From assembly GCA_027451065.1 (NCBI GenBank), contig DAIDKD010000001.1, forward strand, positions 1 to 42,906: 42,906 nt of DNA. Reading direction: 5' to 3'. Shown here in pieces: positions 1 to 9,300 of this stretch. The stretch comes from Bacillaceae bacterium (GTDB taxonomy: Bacteria; Bacillota; Bacilli; Bacillales; Bacillaceae_G). Every line of letters begins with the position of its first letter. The stretch's first letter is position 1. Made by a program: the position numbers and the translations under genes. Under the pieces are notes generated by a model, which was not told the DNA's origin, did no database searches, and worked only from the letters and a program-made list of their open reading frames with translations.

Positions 1-20
1 AAATAGTCTGTCTATGTTTT

Positions 21-2336
21 TTATACTAATGCGTGTTTTAGTACTTCGTCTAAATGTGAAACTAAGACGATTTCTAGGTCTGCTCGGATACTTTCTGGTA
101 TATCGTCTATATCCCGTTTGTTATCAAGAGGGAGGATGATTTTTCTCAGGCCACTTCGATGTGCTCCTAAGGCTTTTTCTTTTACACCGCCTATTGGCAA
201 CACTCGTCCTCTTAATGTTATTTCACCAGTCATTCCTACCTCACTATTTACAGCTCTTTCTGATAAAGCAGAAATTAATGCTGTCGCAATGGTAATTCCT
301 GCAGATGGTCCATCTTTCGGAACGGCTCCTTCAGGAACGTGAATATGAATATCATATTGCTCATGAAAATTCGAGGGTATCCCTAAGTCTTCAGCACGAG
401 AACGAACATAGCTGAACGCCGCCTGAGCAGATTCTTTCATTACATCTCCAAGCTTTCCGGTTAATATTAGTTTCCCTTTTCCCTTAGATAAAGAAACTTC
501 AATGGCAAGTGTATCACCGCCTGCACTTGTATATGCTAGTCCTGTTGCTACACCTATTTGATCCTCTACATCCTTGATACGATGACGAAATTTTGGTTTC
601 CCTAGAAAGTCCTCAATATTTTTGTTAGAAATGGTTAGTCGTTTCCGATTCTCTGTAACAATTATTTTTGCTGTTTTTCGGCAAAGAGTTGCCAGCATTC
701 GTTCTAAAGTACGAACTCCTGCTTCTCTTGTATAATATTGAATTGTTGTCATCATCGCTTCTTCTTTTACAACCAAATTACTTTTCTTTAGACCGTGCTC
801 CTTCATTTGCTTCGGTAACAAATGGTCTTTCGCAATATGCAGTTTCTCTAATTCTGTGTATCCAGCAAGAGAAATAACTTCCATTCTATCTAATAAGGGC
901 CTTGGAATTGTTGATAAATCATTTGCCGTTGCGATAAACATGACATTAGACAAATCATATGGCTCTTCGATATAATGATCACTAAAGGTTTGATTTTGCT
1001 CTGGGTCGAGCACCTCCAACATAGCTGCCGAAGGGTCTCCTCTGAAATCGTTAGACATTTTGTCAATTTCATCCAACAAAAATACTGGATTGATGGTTTC
1101 TGCTTTTTTCATACCTTGTATGATTCGCCCAGGCATTGCACCAAGATATGTGCGGCGATGTCCCCTAATTTCATTTTCATCTCGTACTCCACCAAGGGAC
1201 ATACGAACAAATTTCCGATTCAATGACGTAGCAATAGAACGTGCCAAAGAGGTTTTCCCGACCCCTGGAGGCCCTACTAAACAAAGAATAGGCCCTTTCA
1301 ATGAGTTGGTTAATTGTTGGACAGCTAAATATTCGAGAATACGCTCCTTCACATTTTCTAGGCCATAATGATCAGCATTCAATACCTTTTCTGCATGAAC
1401 AACGTCTAATGTGTCCTCCGTCCTACAAGACCAAGGTATAGAAATAAGCCAATCAATATAGTTACGGATAATTCCAGTTTCAGGAGCAGCTGGTGATAAT
1501 TTTTCATATCGTTTTAACTCTTTTAACGCTACACCTTCTGTACTTTCCGGCATGTGCGCATCAAATATTCTTGAACGGAGAGTATCTATTTCGCTTTCTT
1601 TTCCATCTTCGCCACCTAGTTCTTGCTGAATGGCTCTTAGTTGCTCCCGCAAAAAATACTCTTTCTGAGTTCTGTCCAATGAACGCTTGACACGATTGCC
1701 TATTTCCTTTTCAAGTTGAAGAATCTGCCTTTCATCTTGGACATACGCAATAAGCTTTTCTAAGCGCTCTTGAATATTCGTAATAGAAAAAATCTCCTGC
1801 TTTTGGCTGATATTTAGAGGCAAGTTCGCCACAATGGCATCCCCTAACTTAATTGGGTCATCAATGTCAGAAATAATCTGCAACGTTTCACCGGAAATTT
1901 TGCTAGACAATTTCGCATATTTCTTGAAAAGTTTCAATACCGTACGCATTGTTGCCCGAATAGTAGTATTCATTTCTGTTTCATCAGAAATGATTTGAAC
2001 TTCCACTTCTACATACGATCCTTTTTCGGAATAACGTAAACTTTCCGCTCTGCTTATTCCTTTAAACAGCACTCGGATTGTTCCATTAGCTAATCTTTTG
2101 ATTTTTTCTACTTTTACGAGTGTTCCAATTCGATATAAATGTTCTTCTTCTGGATCATCTATACTTGTATCCCTTTGCGCAACAGCAAATAACTGCTTGT
2201 CATCTCTTCGCATAGCTTCTTCAATTGCTTGAACAGATTTATCGCGTCCTATATCGAGATGTAAAGTCAATGATGGATATATCAGAAAACCTCTTAATGG
2301 TAAAAGGGGGACTGTAATAATACTTTCTTGTGTCAT
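21..2336 (-). CDS. lon: ATP-dependent protease LonA
   Basis: Cytoplasmic AAA+ serine protease that unfolds and degrades damaged and regulatory proteins. The 771-residue product has the usual LonA length. It shows an N-terminal LON substrate domain (about 8-200), a coiled-coil linker, Walker A GPPGVGKT at 355-362, Walker B FLLDEID at 419-425, and the S16 protease domain with catalytic Ser678 (PKDGPSAG) and Lys721, spaced 43 residues as in the family. The reading frame is open further upstream to 2417, but I place the start at the ATG at 2336 (MTQESI) because a CACCTCC complement (GGAGGTG, 2346-2352) lies 9 bases before it and the promoter covers the upstream part. It is the last gene of the tig-clpX-lonB-lonA order known from Bacillus. 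Identity is very sure. Confidence 0.98.
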   Translation of the reverse strand: MTQESIITVPLLPLRGFLIYPSLTLHLDIGRDKSVQAIEEAMRRDDKQLFAVAQRDTSIDDPEEEHLYRIGTLVKVEKIKRLANGTIRVLFKGISRAESLRYSEKGSYVEVEVQIISDETEMNTTIRATMRTVLKLFKKYAKLSSKISGETLQIISDIDDPIKLGDAIVANLPLNISQKQEIFSITNIQERLEKLIAYVQDERQILQLEKEIGNRVKRSLDRTQKEYFLREQLRAIQQELGGEDGKESEIDTLRSRIFDAHMPESTEGVALKELKRYEKLSPAAPETGIIRNYIDWLISIPWSCRTEDTLDVVHAEKVLNADHYGLENVKERILEYLAVQQLTNSLKGPILCLVGPPGVGKTSLARSIATSLNRKFVRMSLGGVRDENEIRGHRRTYLGAMPGRIIQGMKKAETINPVFLLDEIDKMSNDFRGDPSAAMLEVLDPEQNQTFSDHYIEEPYDLSNVMFIATANDLSTIPRPLLDRMEVISLAGYTELEKLHIAKDHLLPKQMKEHGLKKSNLVVKEEAMMTTIQYYTREAGVRTLERMLATLCRKTAKIIVTENRKRLTISNKNIEDFLGKPKFRHRIKDVEDQIGVATGLAYTSAGGDTLAIEVSLSKGKGKLILTGKLGDVMKESAQAAFSYVRSRAEDLGIPSNFHEQYDIHIHVPEGAVPKDGPSAGITIATALISALSERAVNSEVGMTGEITLRGRVLPIGGVKEKALGAHRSGLRKIILPLDNKRDIDDIPESIRADLEIVLVSHLDEVLKHALV

Positions 2337-2374
2337 AAATCGTGACACCTCCAATAAACAAAATACACTATCAT

Positions 2375-2403
2375 ATTGTATCTCACATAGCGCGATAATA
2401 CAA
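2375..2403 (-). promoter_or_regulatory. Candidate sigma-A promoter of lonA
   Basis: On the minus strand TTGTAT (2398-2403) is separated by exactly 17 bases from TACAAT (2375-2380), about 40 bases upstream of the lonA start. The -35 overlaps the end of the ISAs1 remnant frame. Inferred from consensus only. Confidence 0.55.
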
Positions 2404-2712
2404 TGGGCTGTCAGCAACCATCACGACAAACGCATGAAAGTTTCTAGCATCAGTTTGGTGTGATAATGAACTTTTTGAATAGTGGGAGGCTGAAACAATA
2501 TGGAGAGGAGATTGTTCATTTGAACGATTTCCTTTCATTGTTTTCCTATCAACATTAATGATTTTTCGCAGTTTTTTCCCTTCATCTCGATTTAGTAAAT
2601 CACTAAATTTTCCCTGTAATTCAGCAGTGACTCTAGGATCTACAATCGCCATCACACGTTGAATCGTATCGTGGGGAGGAAGGCCGTTTTTTAAAGGAAT
2701 GTACTGTTTCAA
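2383..2712 (-). pseudogene. ISAs1-type transposase remnant
   Basis: A 109-codon frame that resembles the N-terminal third of ISAs1/H-repeat transposases: the NGLPPHDTIQRVMAIVDP segment corresponds to the family's NGIPSHDTIQRV block, and KIINVDRKTMKGN followed by LHIVSA corresponds to the IDGKTMRGN...HIVSA block around the first catalytic Asp. The usual IDGKT is changed to VDRKT. After HIVSA the sequence loses similarity and stops at the lonA promoter, so the C-terminal catalytic part is absent. The frame begins with a TTG without a ribosome binding site, and the reading frame is open a little further upstream. A non-functional fragment is the only sensible reading. No terminal inverted repeats were recognised. 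Confidence 0.75.
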
Positions 2713-2879
2713 AGCAGATTCATATGCTGTTATACGAAAACTACACCCTCAAAAAAACAAAAAAGGCCACCTCTCTTTATTAGCTGAAATAAGTTATTTA
2801 AATATAATTTAGAAACCTTACATTACATTGTGGGGTTTCTTTTCTTCTTTTGATAATCTTCTCCAAATTCTATATACCG
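2713..2879. other. AT-rich spacer between the two IS remnants
   Basis: No gene is supported here. An AGAAACC ... GGGTTTC stem (about 2811-2838), followed on the plus strand by a T-rich run, is the only structure seen; it could be an old terminator or an IS end, and I cannot tell which. Confidence 0.4.
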
Positions 2880-3180
2880 AGTGTTTTCTTTCCGGGAATT
2901 CCTTTAATCAGCCAGTGGGTTAGAAAGGATTAACTCAAAATTGTTTTGAAGAATACGCCAAACACACTTCCAATACACCTCTGTACTTTCCATTGCTACA
3001 AGTTCTACACCAAATGTATCAAGCAATCAGATAATTTTAATAAGCCTTTCGTCGTAGTTGGAAAGGTAGAAAACTCTTTTTTTGGTTTGATTTTCCATCG
3101 GGAGTATAGAAAACACAAGCTACGATTGACTTTTCATGAATGTCTAAGCCAGCAACTTTCTCGTGAACGACGTTATCCAT
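2880..3180 (-). pseudogene. IS110-family transposase N-terminal remnant, frameshifted
   Basis: Reading the minus strand from the ATG at 3180 gives MDNVVHEKVAGLDIHEKSIV, then ACVFYTPDGK, which matches the conserved N-terminus of IS110-family transposases (DEDD catalytic domain, first Asp in AGLDIHEK). At about 3020-3030 a one-base shift is needed; in the new frame LDTFGVELVAMESTEVYWK and the FELIL stretch follow, again typical of IS110. A stop follows at about 2893, and an IPGKKT-like stretch in a further frame continues to about 2880. The C-terminal Ser-containing domain is missing. Two frameshifts, a stop and truncation make this a dead element. Together with the neighbouring ISAs1 piece it fills the lonA-lonB gap. 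Confidence 0.8.
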
Positions 3181-3246
3181 CTCAATCAAACAACCTAATA
3201 CTTAATTTTTTTGTGAGGAGGCACTATTCCATATGTAAAGTTATAC

Positions 3247-4896
3247 TTATGCTGTTTGAGAAGGGTCGTTTTTTTCTTTTCTGGACAAACTGTTTCCAAA
3301 AACATATTGAAACACTTCATTGATATGAGAAACAGGAATAATTTCTATTTCTTCTATTCTTTTTAATAAGTCTTGCATATTTTCCTCTGGTATCAACACA
3401 GTTTCAGCGCCAGCTTTTTTCGCTGCTCGTATTTTCCCATACACTCCACCGATTGGTTTTACATGTCCGTGAATACTGATTTCTCCCGTCATTGCAATTT
3501 TATTGTTTACTGACAGTCCACTTACAGCTGAAAAGATACCAACTGCCATCGCAATTCCTGCTGATGGTCCATCTACTGGAATTCCTCCTGGAAAATTCAC
3601 ATGAATATGATACTCCTGAGTCACCAATCCAAAGTTTCTTAACACTGTCATAACATTTTCTACAGAGCCTCGAGCCATACTTTTTCGTCGAATAGACTTT
3701 CCGTTTCCTCCCATGCTCTCCTCATCTACAATTCCTGTTACAACTAATTCTCCTTTATTTTCTGCCTTTACAGCAGTTACTTCGATCTCCAGTATTGATC
3801 CAATATCTGGACCGTGAATTGCCAAACCATTCACCACCCCAATTCTTGGCTGAGGATAAATTTTCTTTTCATATTTTGGTGTTAATCGACTTGATTCAAT
3901 TACCCACTGAACATCCTTCATCGTAACTTCTGTTCGTTCCTCGGTCATCAACATTCCACCGATAAGCTGAACTAGGTTGATAGCATCTCTGCCATTGGTT
4001 GCATATGCACTGATTAGCTCTAAGCAGTCTTCTTCCATTGCAATATGTATTTTCTCTGCCGCTCCTTTTGCTACTTCCATAATCTCCTCTGGTTCCAATT
4101 GTCGAAAGTATATTTCTAAACAGCGGGAGCGAATGGCAGGTGGCAATTCATTTGGAGAACGGGTGGTTGCACCAACCAATCTAAAATCTGCTGGCAATCC
4201 ATTTTTGAAAATATCGTGGATATGAGAGGGGATAACTGTGCTCTCCTCATTGTAATATGCACTCTCTAGAAATACTTTTCTATCTTCAAGCACCTTCAAT
4301 AGCTTGTTCATTTGAACTGGATGCAACTCGCCAATTTCATCAATGAATAATACCCCACCATGAGCATCTGTTACCGCTCCTTTTTTTGGTTGTGGTATAC
4401 CTGCTTGTCCTAATGGTCCGGCACCTTGGTAAATTGGATCATGTACCGAACCAATGAGCGGGTCTGCAATCCCTCTATCATCAAACCTTGCAGTCGTTGC
4501 ATCAAGTTCTACGAATTTTGCTTCTTTACGAAAAGGAGATAAAATTTGCTTTTTCGCTTCGTCCAATACTAATCTTGCTGCGGCAGTTTTCCCGACTCCC
4601 GGTGGTCCGTAAATAATAACATGTTGTGGATTCGGTCCACATAATGCCGCTTTTAAAACCTGGATACCGTCCTCTTGCCCAACAATATCAGCAAACGTAG
4701 TCGGACGAACTTTTTCTGATAGTGGTACATTTAAGGAGATTCTTCGTAATTGATGGAGCTGTTCAATTTCCTTTTTTGATTCTCTATCGACAGACACTTT
4801 CTGGGTACGCTGATTTTTTAGCAAATTCCAAAAATATAAACCGATAACTAGTCCAGAAAGTAGATTAACAATTAATAATATATTCGTCCAATTCAT
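3247..4896 (-). CDS. lonB: Membrane-anchored ATP-dependent protease LonB
   Basis: Lon-like AAA+ protease lacking the N-terminal LON domain and anchored to the membrane; in Bacillus subtilis LonB is made in the forespore. The 549-residue product has one N-terminal membrane segment (about 6-23), Walker A GPPGVGKT at 97-104, Walker B LFIDE ending at 186-187, and an S16 protease domain with Ser445 (PVDGPSAG) and Lys488. Two ATG codons in tandem (4899 and 4896) follow an AGGTGAGG site at 4905-4912; the second gives the better 8-base spacing and the N-terminus MNWTN, resembling the B. subtilis protein. Adjacent genes are clpX upstream and the IS remnants downstream. A sigma-F/G-like promoter lies just upstream. 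Confidence 0.96.
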   Translation of the reverse strand: MNWTNILLIVNLLSGLVIGLYFWNLLKNQRTQKVSVDRESKKEIEQLHQLRRISLNVPLSEKVRPTTFADIVGQEDGIQVLKAALCGPNPQHVIIYGPPGVGKTAAARLVLDEAKKQILSPFRKEAKFVELDATTARFDDRGIADPLIGSVHDPIYQGAGPLGQAGIPQPKKGAVTDAHGGVLFIDEIGELHPVQMNKLLKVLEDRKVFLESAYYNEESTVIPSHIHDIFKNGLPADFRLVGATTRSPNELPPAIRSRCLEIYFRQLEPEEIMEVAKGAAEKIHIAMEEDCLELISAYATNGRDAINLVQLIGGMLMTEERTEVTMKDVQWVIESSRLTPKYEKKIYPQPRIGVVNGLAIHGPDIGSILEIEVTAVKAENKGELVVTGIVDEESMGGNGKSIRRKSMARGSVENVMTVLRNFGLVTQEYHIHVNFPGGIPVDGPSAGIAMAVGIFSAVSGLSVNNKIAMTGEISIHGHVKPIGGVYGKIRAAKKAGAETVLIPEENMQDLLKRIEEIEIIPVSHINEVFQYVFGNSLSRKEKNDPSQTA

Positions 4897-4935
4897 CATC
4901 AAAACCTCACCTTTTTTATTGTGTGTTATCATACA

Positions 4936-4965
4936 CAGTATCCCCTTGTTAAATATGAGATAAAC
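4936..4965 (-). promoter_or_regulatory. Candidate sigma-F/G forespore promoter of lonB
   Basis: On the minus strand GTTTA (4961-4965), a 15-base spacer and GGGGATACTG (4936-4945) fit the known sigma-F pattern GYATA-N14-16-GGNNANAWTR with one mismatch in each half. It is placed about 40 bases before the lonB start. In B. subtilis lonB is known to be sigma-F dependent; the match here is my own reading. Confidence 0.5.
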
Positions 4966-5019
4966 AAAAGGTGAAAAATATTATTTTTGATAAGAAAAAA
5001 TCTATACTTATTTTAAAAG

Positions 5020-5052
5020 AGTAAAAACAGAAAAAGGCGCCCTATGGCACCT
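5020..5052 (-). terminator. Intrinsic terminator of clpX
   Basis: On the minus strand AGGTGCC, a 4-base loop and GGCGCCT (arms 5046-5052 and 5035-5041, one G-U pair) are followed by a TTTTTCTGTTTTT run. It lies directly after the clpX stop. Confidence 0.75.
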
Positions 5053-5062
5053 CCCTCTATTT

Positions 5063-6328
5063 TTATGCGGATGTTTTCTTGTCTTCTTCTAAAACCGTTC
5101 CATCTTGCAAAATCAATTTAGGTGAAACTTTATCACGAACTGATTCAGGAGTGATTACACACTTTTCAATGTCATCGCGAGAAGGTAATTCAAACATTAC
5201 TTCCTGCATAACTCCTTCAATAATAGAACGCAAGCCACGGGCTCCAGTTTTTCTTTCGATTGCTTCCTTAGCAATTTCCTCTAATGCTCCATCTTCAAAG
5301 TCAAGCTCTACGTCATCTAGTTCAACTAATTTTTGGTATTGCTTCACAAGAGCATTTTTTGGCTTTGTTAAAATTTCTACTAATGCTTCTTCATCAAGAG
5401 GTTCTAAAGTTGAAATTACCGGGATACGTCCGATGAATTCCGGGATTAAACCAAAGCGTAACAAGTCTTCTGGCAATACTTCACTTAATAATTCCTTCTG
5501 TTGTACTTCTTTTCTTGCTGCATCTGACCCGAAACCAATCACTTTTTTCCCTAAGCGACGCTTGATAATTTGTTCCACCCCATCAAATGCTCCACCGCAA
5601 ATAAATAAAACATTTGTGGTATCAATTTGAATAAATTCTTGATGAGGATGCTTGCGCCCACCTTGTGGCGGAACACTAGCAACAGTTCCTTCAAGAATTT
5701 TTAATAGGGCCTGCTGAACACCTTCACCTGAAACATCACGTGTAATAGATGGATTTTCTGACTTACGAGCAACTTTGTCAATTTCGTCTATGTATATAAT
5801 ACCTTTTTCAGCTTTTTCTACATCATAGTCAGCCGCTTGTATTAATTTTAACAAAATATTTTCAACATCTTCTCCAACATATCCAGCTTCTGTTAATGAA
5901 GTTGCATCTGCAATGGCAAATGGTACATTTAAAATTCTTGCTAACGTTTGTGCCAATAAAGTTTTACCGCTACCTGTAGGACCAATTAAACAAATGTTAC
6001 TCTTTGACAGCTCAACATCGTCAATTTTACTGCTAGTATTAATACGCTTGTAATGGTTGTATACCGCAACTGCCAACCCCTTTTTCGCCGAATCCTGACC
6101 GATGACATACTCATCTAGGATTTCTTTGATTTCTTGTGGCTTCGGTACTTCTTTTAATTCGATATCCTCTTCATTTGCTAATTCTTCTTGAATAATTTCT
6201 GTGCACAGGTCAATACATTCATCACAAATATAAACACCTGGTCCTGCTACTAATTTGCGGACTTGTGACTGTGTCTTTCCACAAAATGAGCACTTTAACT
6301 GACTCTTGTCTTCACTGTATCGAGACAT
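5063..6328 (-). CDS. clpX: ATP-dependent Clp protease ATP-binding subunit ClpX
   Basis: AAA+ unfoldase that feeds tagged or specific substrates into the ClpP peptidase. The 421-residue product has the N-terminal zinc-binding domain with Cys13, Cys16, Cys35 and Cys38 (CSFC ... CDEC), Walker A GPTGSGKT at 116-123, Walker B IIYIDE ending at 181-182, and the ClpP-docking loop IGFG at 264-267. The frame is open to 6460, but the ATG at 6328 (MSRYSED) has a strong AAGGGGG site at about 6336-6343 and gives the conserved N-terminus. It lies between tig and lonB on the same strand, with its own terminator downstream. Confidence 0.98.
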   Translation of the reverse strand: MSRYSEDKSQLKCSFCGKTQSQVRKLVAGPGVYICDECIDLCTEIIQEELANEEDIELKEVPKPQEIKEILDEYVIGQDSAKKGLAVAVYNHYKRINTSSKIDDVELSKSNICLIGPTGSGKTLLAQTLARILNVPFAIADATSLTEAGYVGEDVENILLKLIQAADYDVEKAEKGIIYIDEIDKVARKSENPSITRDVSGEGVQQALLKILEGTVASVPPQGGRKHPHQEFIQIDTTNVLFICGGAFDGVEQIIKRRLGKKVIGFGSDAARKEVQQKELLSEVLPEDLLRFGLIPEFIGRIPVISTLEPLDEEALVEILTKPKNALVKQYQKLVELDDVELDFEDGALEEIAKEAIERKTGARGLRSIIEGVMQEVMFELPSRDDIEKCVITPESVRDKVSPKLILQDGTVLEEDKKTSA

Positions 6329-6526
6329 GGATTTTACCCCCTTTTTGATATCTAGACATTTAGAGAAACACTTACTCGAAAATATGTAAAATACTATATT
6401 CCATTTAAAGTGGATGAACCAACAACGAAATGTTCTGATTGTATTCATTGCAGTGAACATCCTGTTATGTATTCGGGCGAGTTACAAATTATATTCTCTA
6501 AATACCAGATTAATTCCTTCTATGTA

Positions 6527-6561
6527 GAAAACAAGGCACGAATATATCGCGCCCTGTTTTC
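6527..6561 (-). terminator. Hairpin terminator after tig
   Basis: Long stem with arms 6527-6541 and 6547-6561 (GAAAACAGGGCGCGA pairing with TCGTGCCTTGTTTTC on the minus strand, G-U pairs only), a 5-base loop, and T-rich sequence within the 3' arm. It sits between the tig stop and clpX. Confidence 0.7.
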
Positions 6562-6573
6562 TTATTAATTATA

Positions 6574-7860
6574 TTATGCAACAGTTTTACTAGTTTCCAC
6601 AAGTAATTCGACTGCTTTACGAACTCCTAAGTCACGCTTTAATCCATCAAGGCCACCAAGCATTTGTCTCAATTGGTCTGCTGGAATACTGTACGCTTCA
6701 ACCATTTTATTGATTTCTGCTTCGATTTCCTCTTCTGTTACTTCAATATTTTCAGCTGCAATAATTGCTTCTAAAGTTAAGTTGATACGTACGCGTTTTT
6801 CTGCATCTCCTAACATTTGAGCTTTTAATGCATCTTCATCAATACCAGAGAATTGGTAGTAAAGCTCTAAGTTCATTCCTTGTTGTTGTAAACGTTGCTC
6901 GAACTCACCCAACATACGATCTTGCTCATTTGCAATCATTACTTCAGGAACGTCAATTTCTGTATTTGCAACAGCTTTTTCAACTAAGTCATCACGAAGT
7001 TTTCCCTCTGACTCATTTTTCTTGCTTGTTTCTAAGTTCTCACGTAATTTTGCTTTTAATTCATCAAGAGTACTAACTTCTTCATCAGCTTCCTTGGCAA
7101 ATTCATCGTTTAATTCAGGAAGTTCCTTTGTCTTCACTTCATGAATATGTACTTTAAATGTAGCAGGCTTTCCAGCTAAATCTTCTGCGTGATATTCTTC
7201 TGGGAAAGTTACTTCTACTTCTTTGTCTTCGCCAGTTTTCGTTCCAATTAGTTGCTCTTCAAAGCCTGGGATGAATGTATTAGAGCCGATTTCAAGGGTG
7301 TAGTTTTCACCTTTTCCACCTTCGAATGCTACTCCATCAACAAAACCTTCGAAGTCAATTAATAATGTATCACCATTTTCTACAGAAGCATCTTCTTTTA
7401 ATACCAGCTCTGCTTGACGAGATTGTAATGTTTTTAATTCATTGTCAATATCTTCGTCAGTAACATCTGTGCTTAATACTTCTACTTCTAAGCCTTTATA
7501 TTCACCTAATTTTACTTCAGGCTTAACAGTTACTTTCGCTGTAAAAATTAGCTCTTTGCCTCTCTCCATTTGCTCCACACTAATCTCTGGACGATCAACT
7601 GGATCAATATTTGTTTCTTCTACCGCGTTTGCGTATGCTTCTGGTAAGATAATGTCTAAAGCATCATTGTAAAGAGCCTCTTCCCCATACATTTGGTTAA
7701 ATACTTTACGTGGAAGTTTTCCTTTACGGAATCCAGGAACGTTTAATTTCGTTACTGTTTTTTTGAATGCTGCATCTAAACCTTTTGTTACTTCCGCTGC
7801 CTCAACCTCAACAGTTAGTACACCAGTATTTCCTTCTAATTTTTCCCATTTTGCTGCCAT
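6574..7860 (-). CDS. tig: Trigger factor, ribosome-associated chaperone and prolyl isomerase
   Basis: Binds ribosomal protein L23 at the exit tunnel and protects nascent chains. The 428-residue product has the N-terminal ribosome-binding domain with the signature GFRKGKLPR at 43-51, an FKBP-type isomerase domain at about 160-245 ([13 protein letters not shown] ... HIHEVK) and the alpha-helical C-terminal chaperone domain. The start is preceded by GGAGGTAGCG at normal spacing. The gene has its own promoter (7939-7966) and terminator, so clpX is probably transcribed separately. Length and order fit Bacillus tig. Confidence 0.98.
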   Translation of the reverse strand: MAAKWEKLEGNTGVLTVEVEAAEVTKGLDAAFKKTVTKLNVPGFRKGKLPRKVFNQMYGEEALYNDALDIILPEAYANAVEETNIDPVDRPEISVEQMERGKELIFTAKVTVKPEVKLGEYKGLEVEVLSTDVTDEDIDNELKTLQSRQAELVLKEDASVENGDTLLIDFEGFVDGVAFEGGKGENYTLEIGSNTFIPGFEEQLIGTKTGEDKEVEVTFPEEYHAEDLAGKPATFKVHIHEVKTKELPELNDEFAKEADEEVSTLDELKAKLRENLETSKKNESEGKLRDDLVEKAVANTEIDVPEVMIANEQDRMLGEFEQRLQQQGMNLELYYQFSGIDEDALKAQMLGDAEKRVRINLTLEAIIAAENIEVTEEEIEAEINKMVEAYSIPADQLRQMLGGLDGLKRDLGVRKAVELLVETSKTVA

Positions 7861-7938
7861 TTATTCGCTACCTCCAAATATTATCATTAACAATAGAGTA
7901 ATGAAACTACTTACTTTTATTTGTTATACAACCATTAC

Positions 7939-7966
7939 ATTATACCATAGAATCATGAGGTTTCAA
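7939..7966 (-). promoter_or_regulatory. Candidate sigma-A promoter of tig
   Basis: Minus strand TTGAAA (7961-7966), 16 bases, TATAAT (7939-7944) with an extended -10 TG (TGGTATAAT), about 80 bases before the tig start. Confidence 0.7.
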
Positions 7967-8002
7967 TAACATGTCATTTCTTTTTTATGAAAAATCATGC
8001 TC

Positions 8003-8992
8003 TTACGGTTCATGTATCATATCTACACTGTCTACAAATCTTTTTATGATATTTTCAACCGGATCTTTATGATGTAAATAAAATTTTTCTATTTCTTCCT
8101 GTTCTTCAGCGATATCATACATTCTTACCCCAAAAATATATAAAGATACTGCCCATAGCTTTGCATCTTCAGGTTCCAAGACAAAAGGATAATGACTAAA
8201 GACATAATAATTCCAGTGTTCATTCAGTACTTGGAACACTGCCGGGTTATCATTTTCTATGTATTTGGAAAATATTTTGCTCACTTCTTCGCCAAAATGA
8301 AAGGCTCGATCTTCTAATAATTTAGGGTTGATTACACTTGATTTCCCAAACTTACAGACTAGGATATCTTCATCAATTTCTTTGTTATTCAATACTTGGA
8401 TGATGAGGGACTTTAAAACTGGATTCTTCTTCTCATCTTGCAAATATCTTTTTAGTACGTTTAGAATGCTTTGAACATCTACCGTTTCTAACATACTGAT
8501 GAGCTCCATTTGTTTTGTTACGTCATGTCCATGAAGAAGAATATTCTCTACTTCATTTATTTGCTCTCTTGTTTGAAAAGAAACATTCTTGCCACCCGTT
8601 CCTTTTTCGGCTATTTGTAATAAATTTTGCAGTTTCATACGATACAACTCAGAAATAGCTTCATTCGCTATTACATCATCTATTACCTTTTCTGCCTGCT
8701 CGAATTGATCTGTTTGTAGCAAAAGAGAAATATAAACATCCAATATATCTTCTGTAAATATCTCTTTCAAAATTCTTTCACAGTGCTCAATTGCCTCTTC
8801 GATTCGTCCAAGCTCGACTAGACAAATCACAATTGCTAATTCAGTTTGAGGTGTTTCTACCCCATTTATTCCCATCGACACAAATAACTCCAGTGCCTCT
8901 TCAAATTTTTTTTCATTTAATGCTGCATAACCTTTGTCTAACAATCGTTCTTTCACATGAGGAAAAAGAATGATTTTTTTATTCTGTGGCAA
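8003..8992 (-). CDS. Tetratricopeptide-repeat protein (YsoA-like)
   Basis: Soluble protein of 329 residues with TPR-type helical repeats in the N-terminal third (for example YAALNEKKFEEALELF and the LVELGRIEEAIEHCERIL segment), which normally mediate protein contacts; the C-terminal part is helical and of unknown role. In B. subtilis a TPR gene, ysoA, precedes tig, and position and length agree with that. I chose the TTG at 8992 as start: a GGGGGA site (about 8998-9003) lies 6 bases before it, whereas the upstream TTG at 9040 has no ribosome binding site and would lie upstream of the predicted transcription start. No enzymatic motif was seen; function unknown. Confidence 0.8.
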   Translation of the reverse strand: MPQNKKIILFPHVKERLLDKGYAALNEKKFEEALELFVSMGINGVETPQTELAIVICLVELGRIEEAIEHCERILKEIFTEDILDVYISLLLQTDQFEQAEKVIDDVIANEAISELYRMKLQNLLQIAEKGTGGKNVSFQTREQINEVENILLHGHDVTKQMELISMLETVDVQSILNVLKRYLQDEKKNPVLKSLIIQVLNNKEIDEDILVCKFGKSSVINPKLLEDRAFHFGEEVSKIFSKYIENDNPAVFQVLNEHWNYYVFSHYPFVLEPEDAKLWAVSLYIFGVRMYDIAEEQEEIEKFYLHHKDPVENIIKRFVDSVDMIHEP

Positions 8993-9300
8993 AGCTATCC
9001 CCCGTTTCTTTTTACCCTGTATTATGATAAAGTTTATCAAGGAAGTACAAAAAAAACAAATGACAATGATAATAGATTAGAAAAGTTTTTATCTAGGGTG
9101 TGGGAAACAACCTAGTGTGTATTTTTTGTCTACAACCTATTAATACACCGTTTTTAAATTATATTTTACTCTATTACAAAAAAACTATAGTTTATTCTAA
9201 ATATTTCAAATTTTGATTGACTTTTCTAAAAACCGTTGATATTATAATAATTAGTTTCTAAAAATCATATTTATATAACCATAAAGAAAGGTGGACTTTT
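8993..9300. other. Divergent promoter region between TPR gene and DAACS gene
   Basis: For the TPR gene, minus-strand TTGTAC (9045-9050), 18 bases and CATAAT (9021-9026) form a promoter. It contains a perfect 15-base palindrome, TGATAAAGTTTATCA at 9025-9039, that could be an operator. For the symporter, see the plus-strand promoter at 9217-9245. No coding sequence is supported between them. Confidence 0.5.
9217..9245 (+). promoter_or_regulatory. Candidate promoter of the DAACS symporter gene
   Basis: TTGACT (9217-9222), 17 bases, TATTAT (9240-9245), about 55 bases before the ATG. Confidence 0.6.

Noticed and set aside
2946-3323. Plus-strand frame of 125 codons
   Set aside because: It lies antisense to the IS110 remnant and has no ribosome binding site or protein-like composition.
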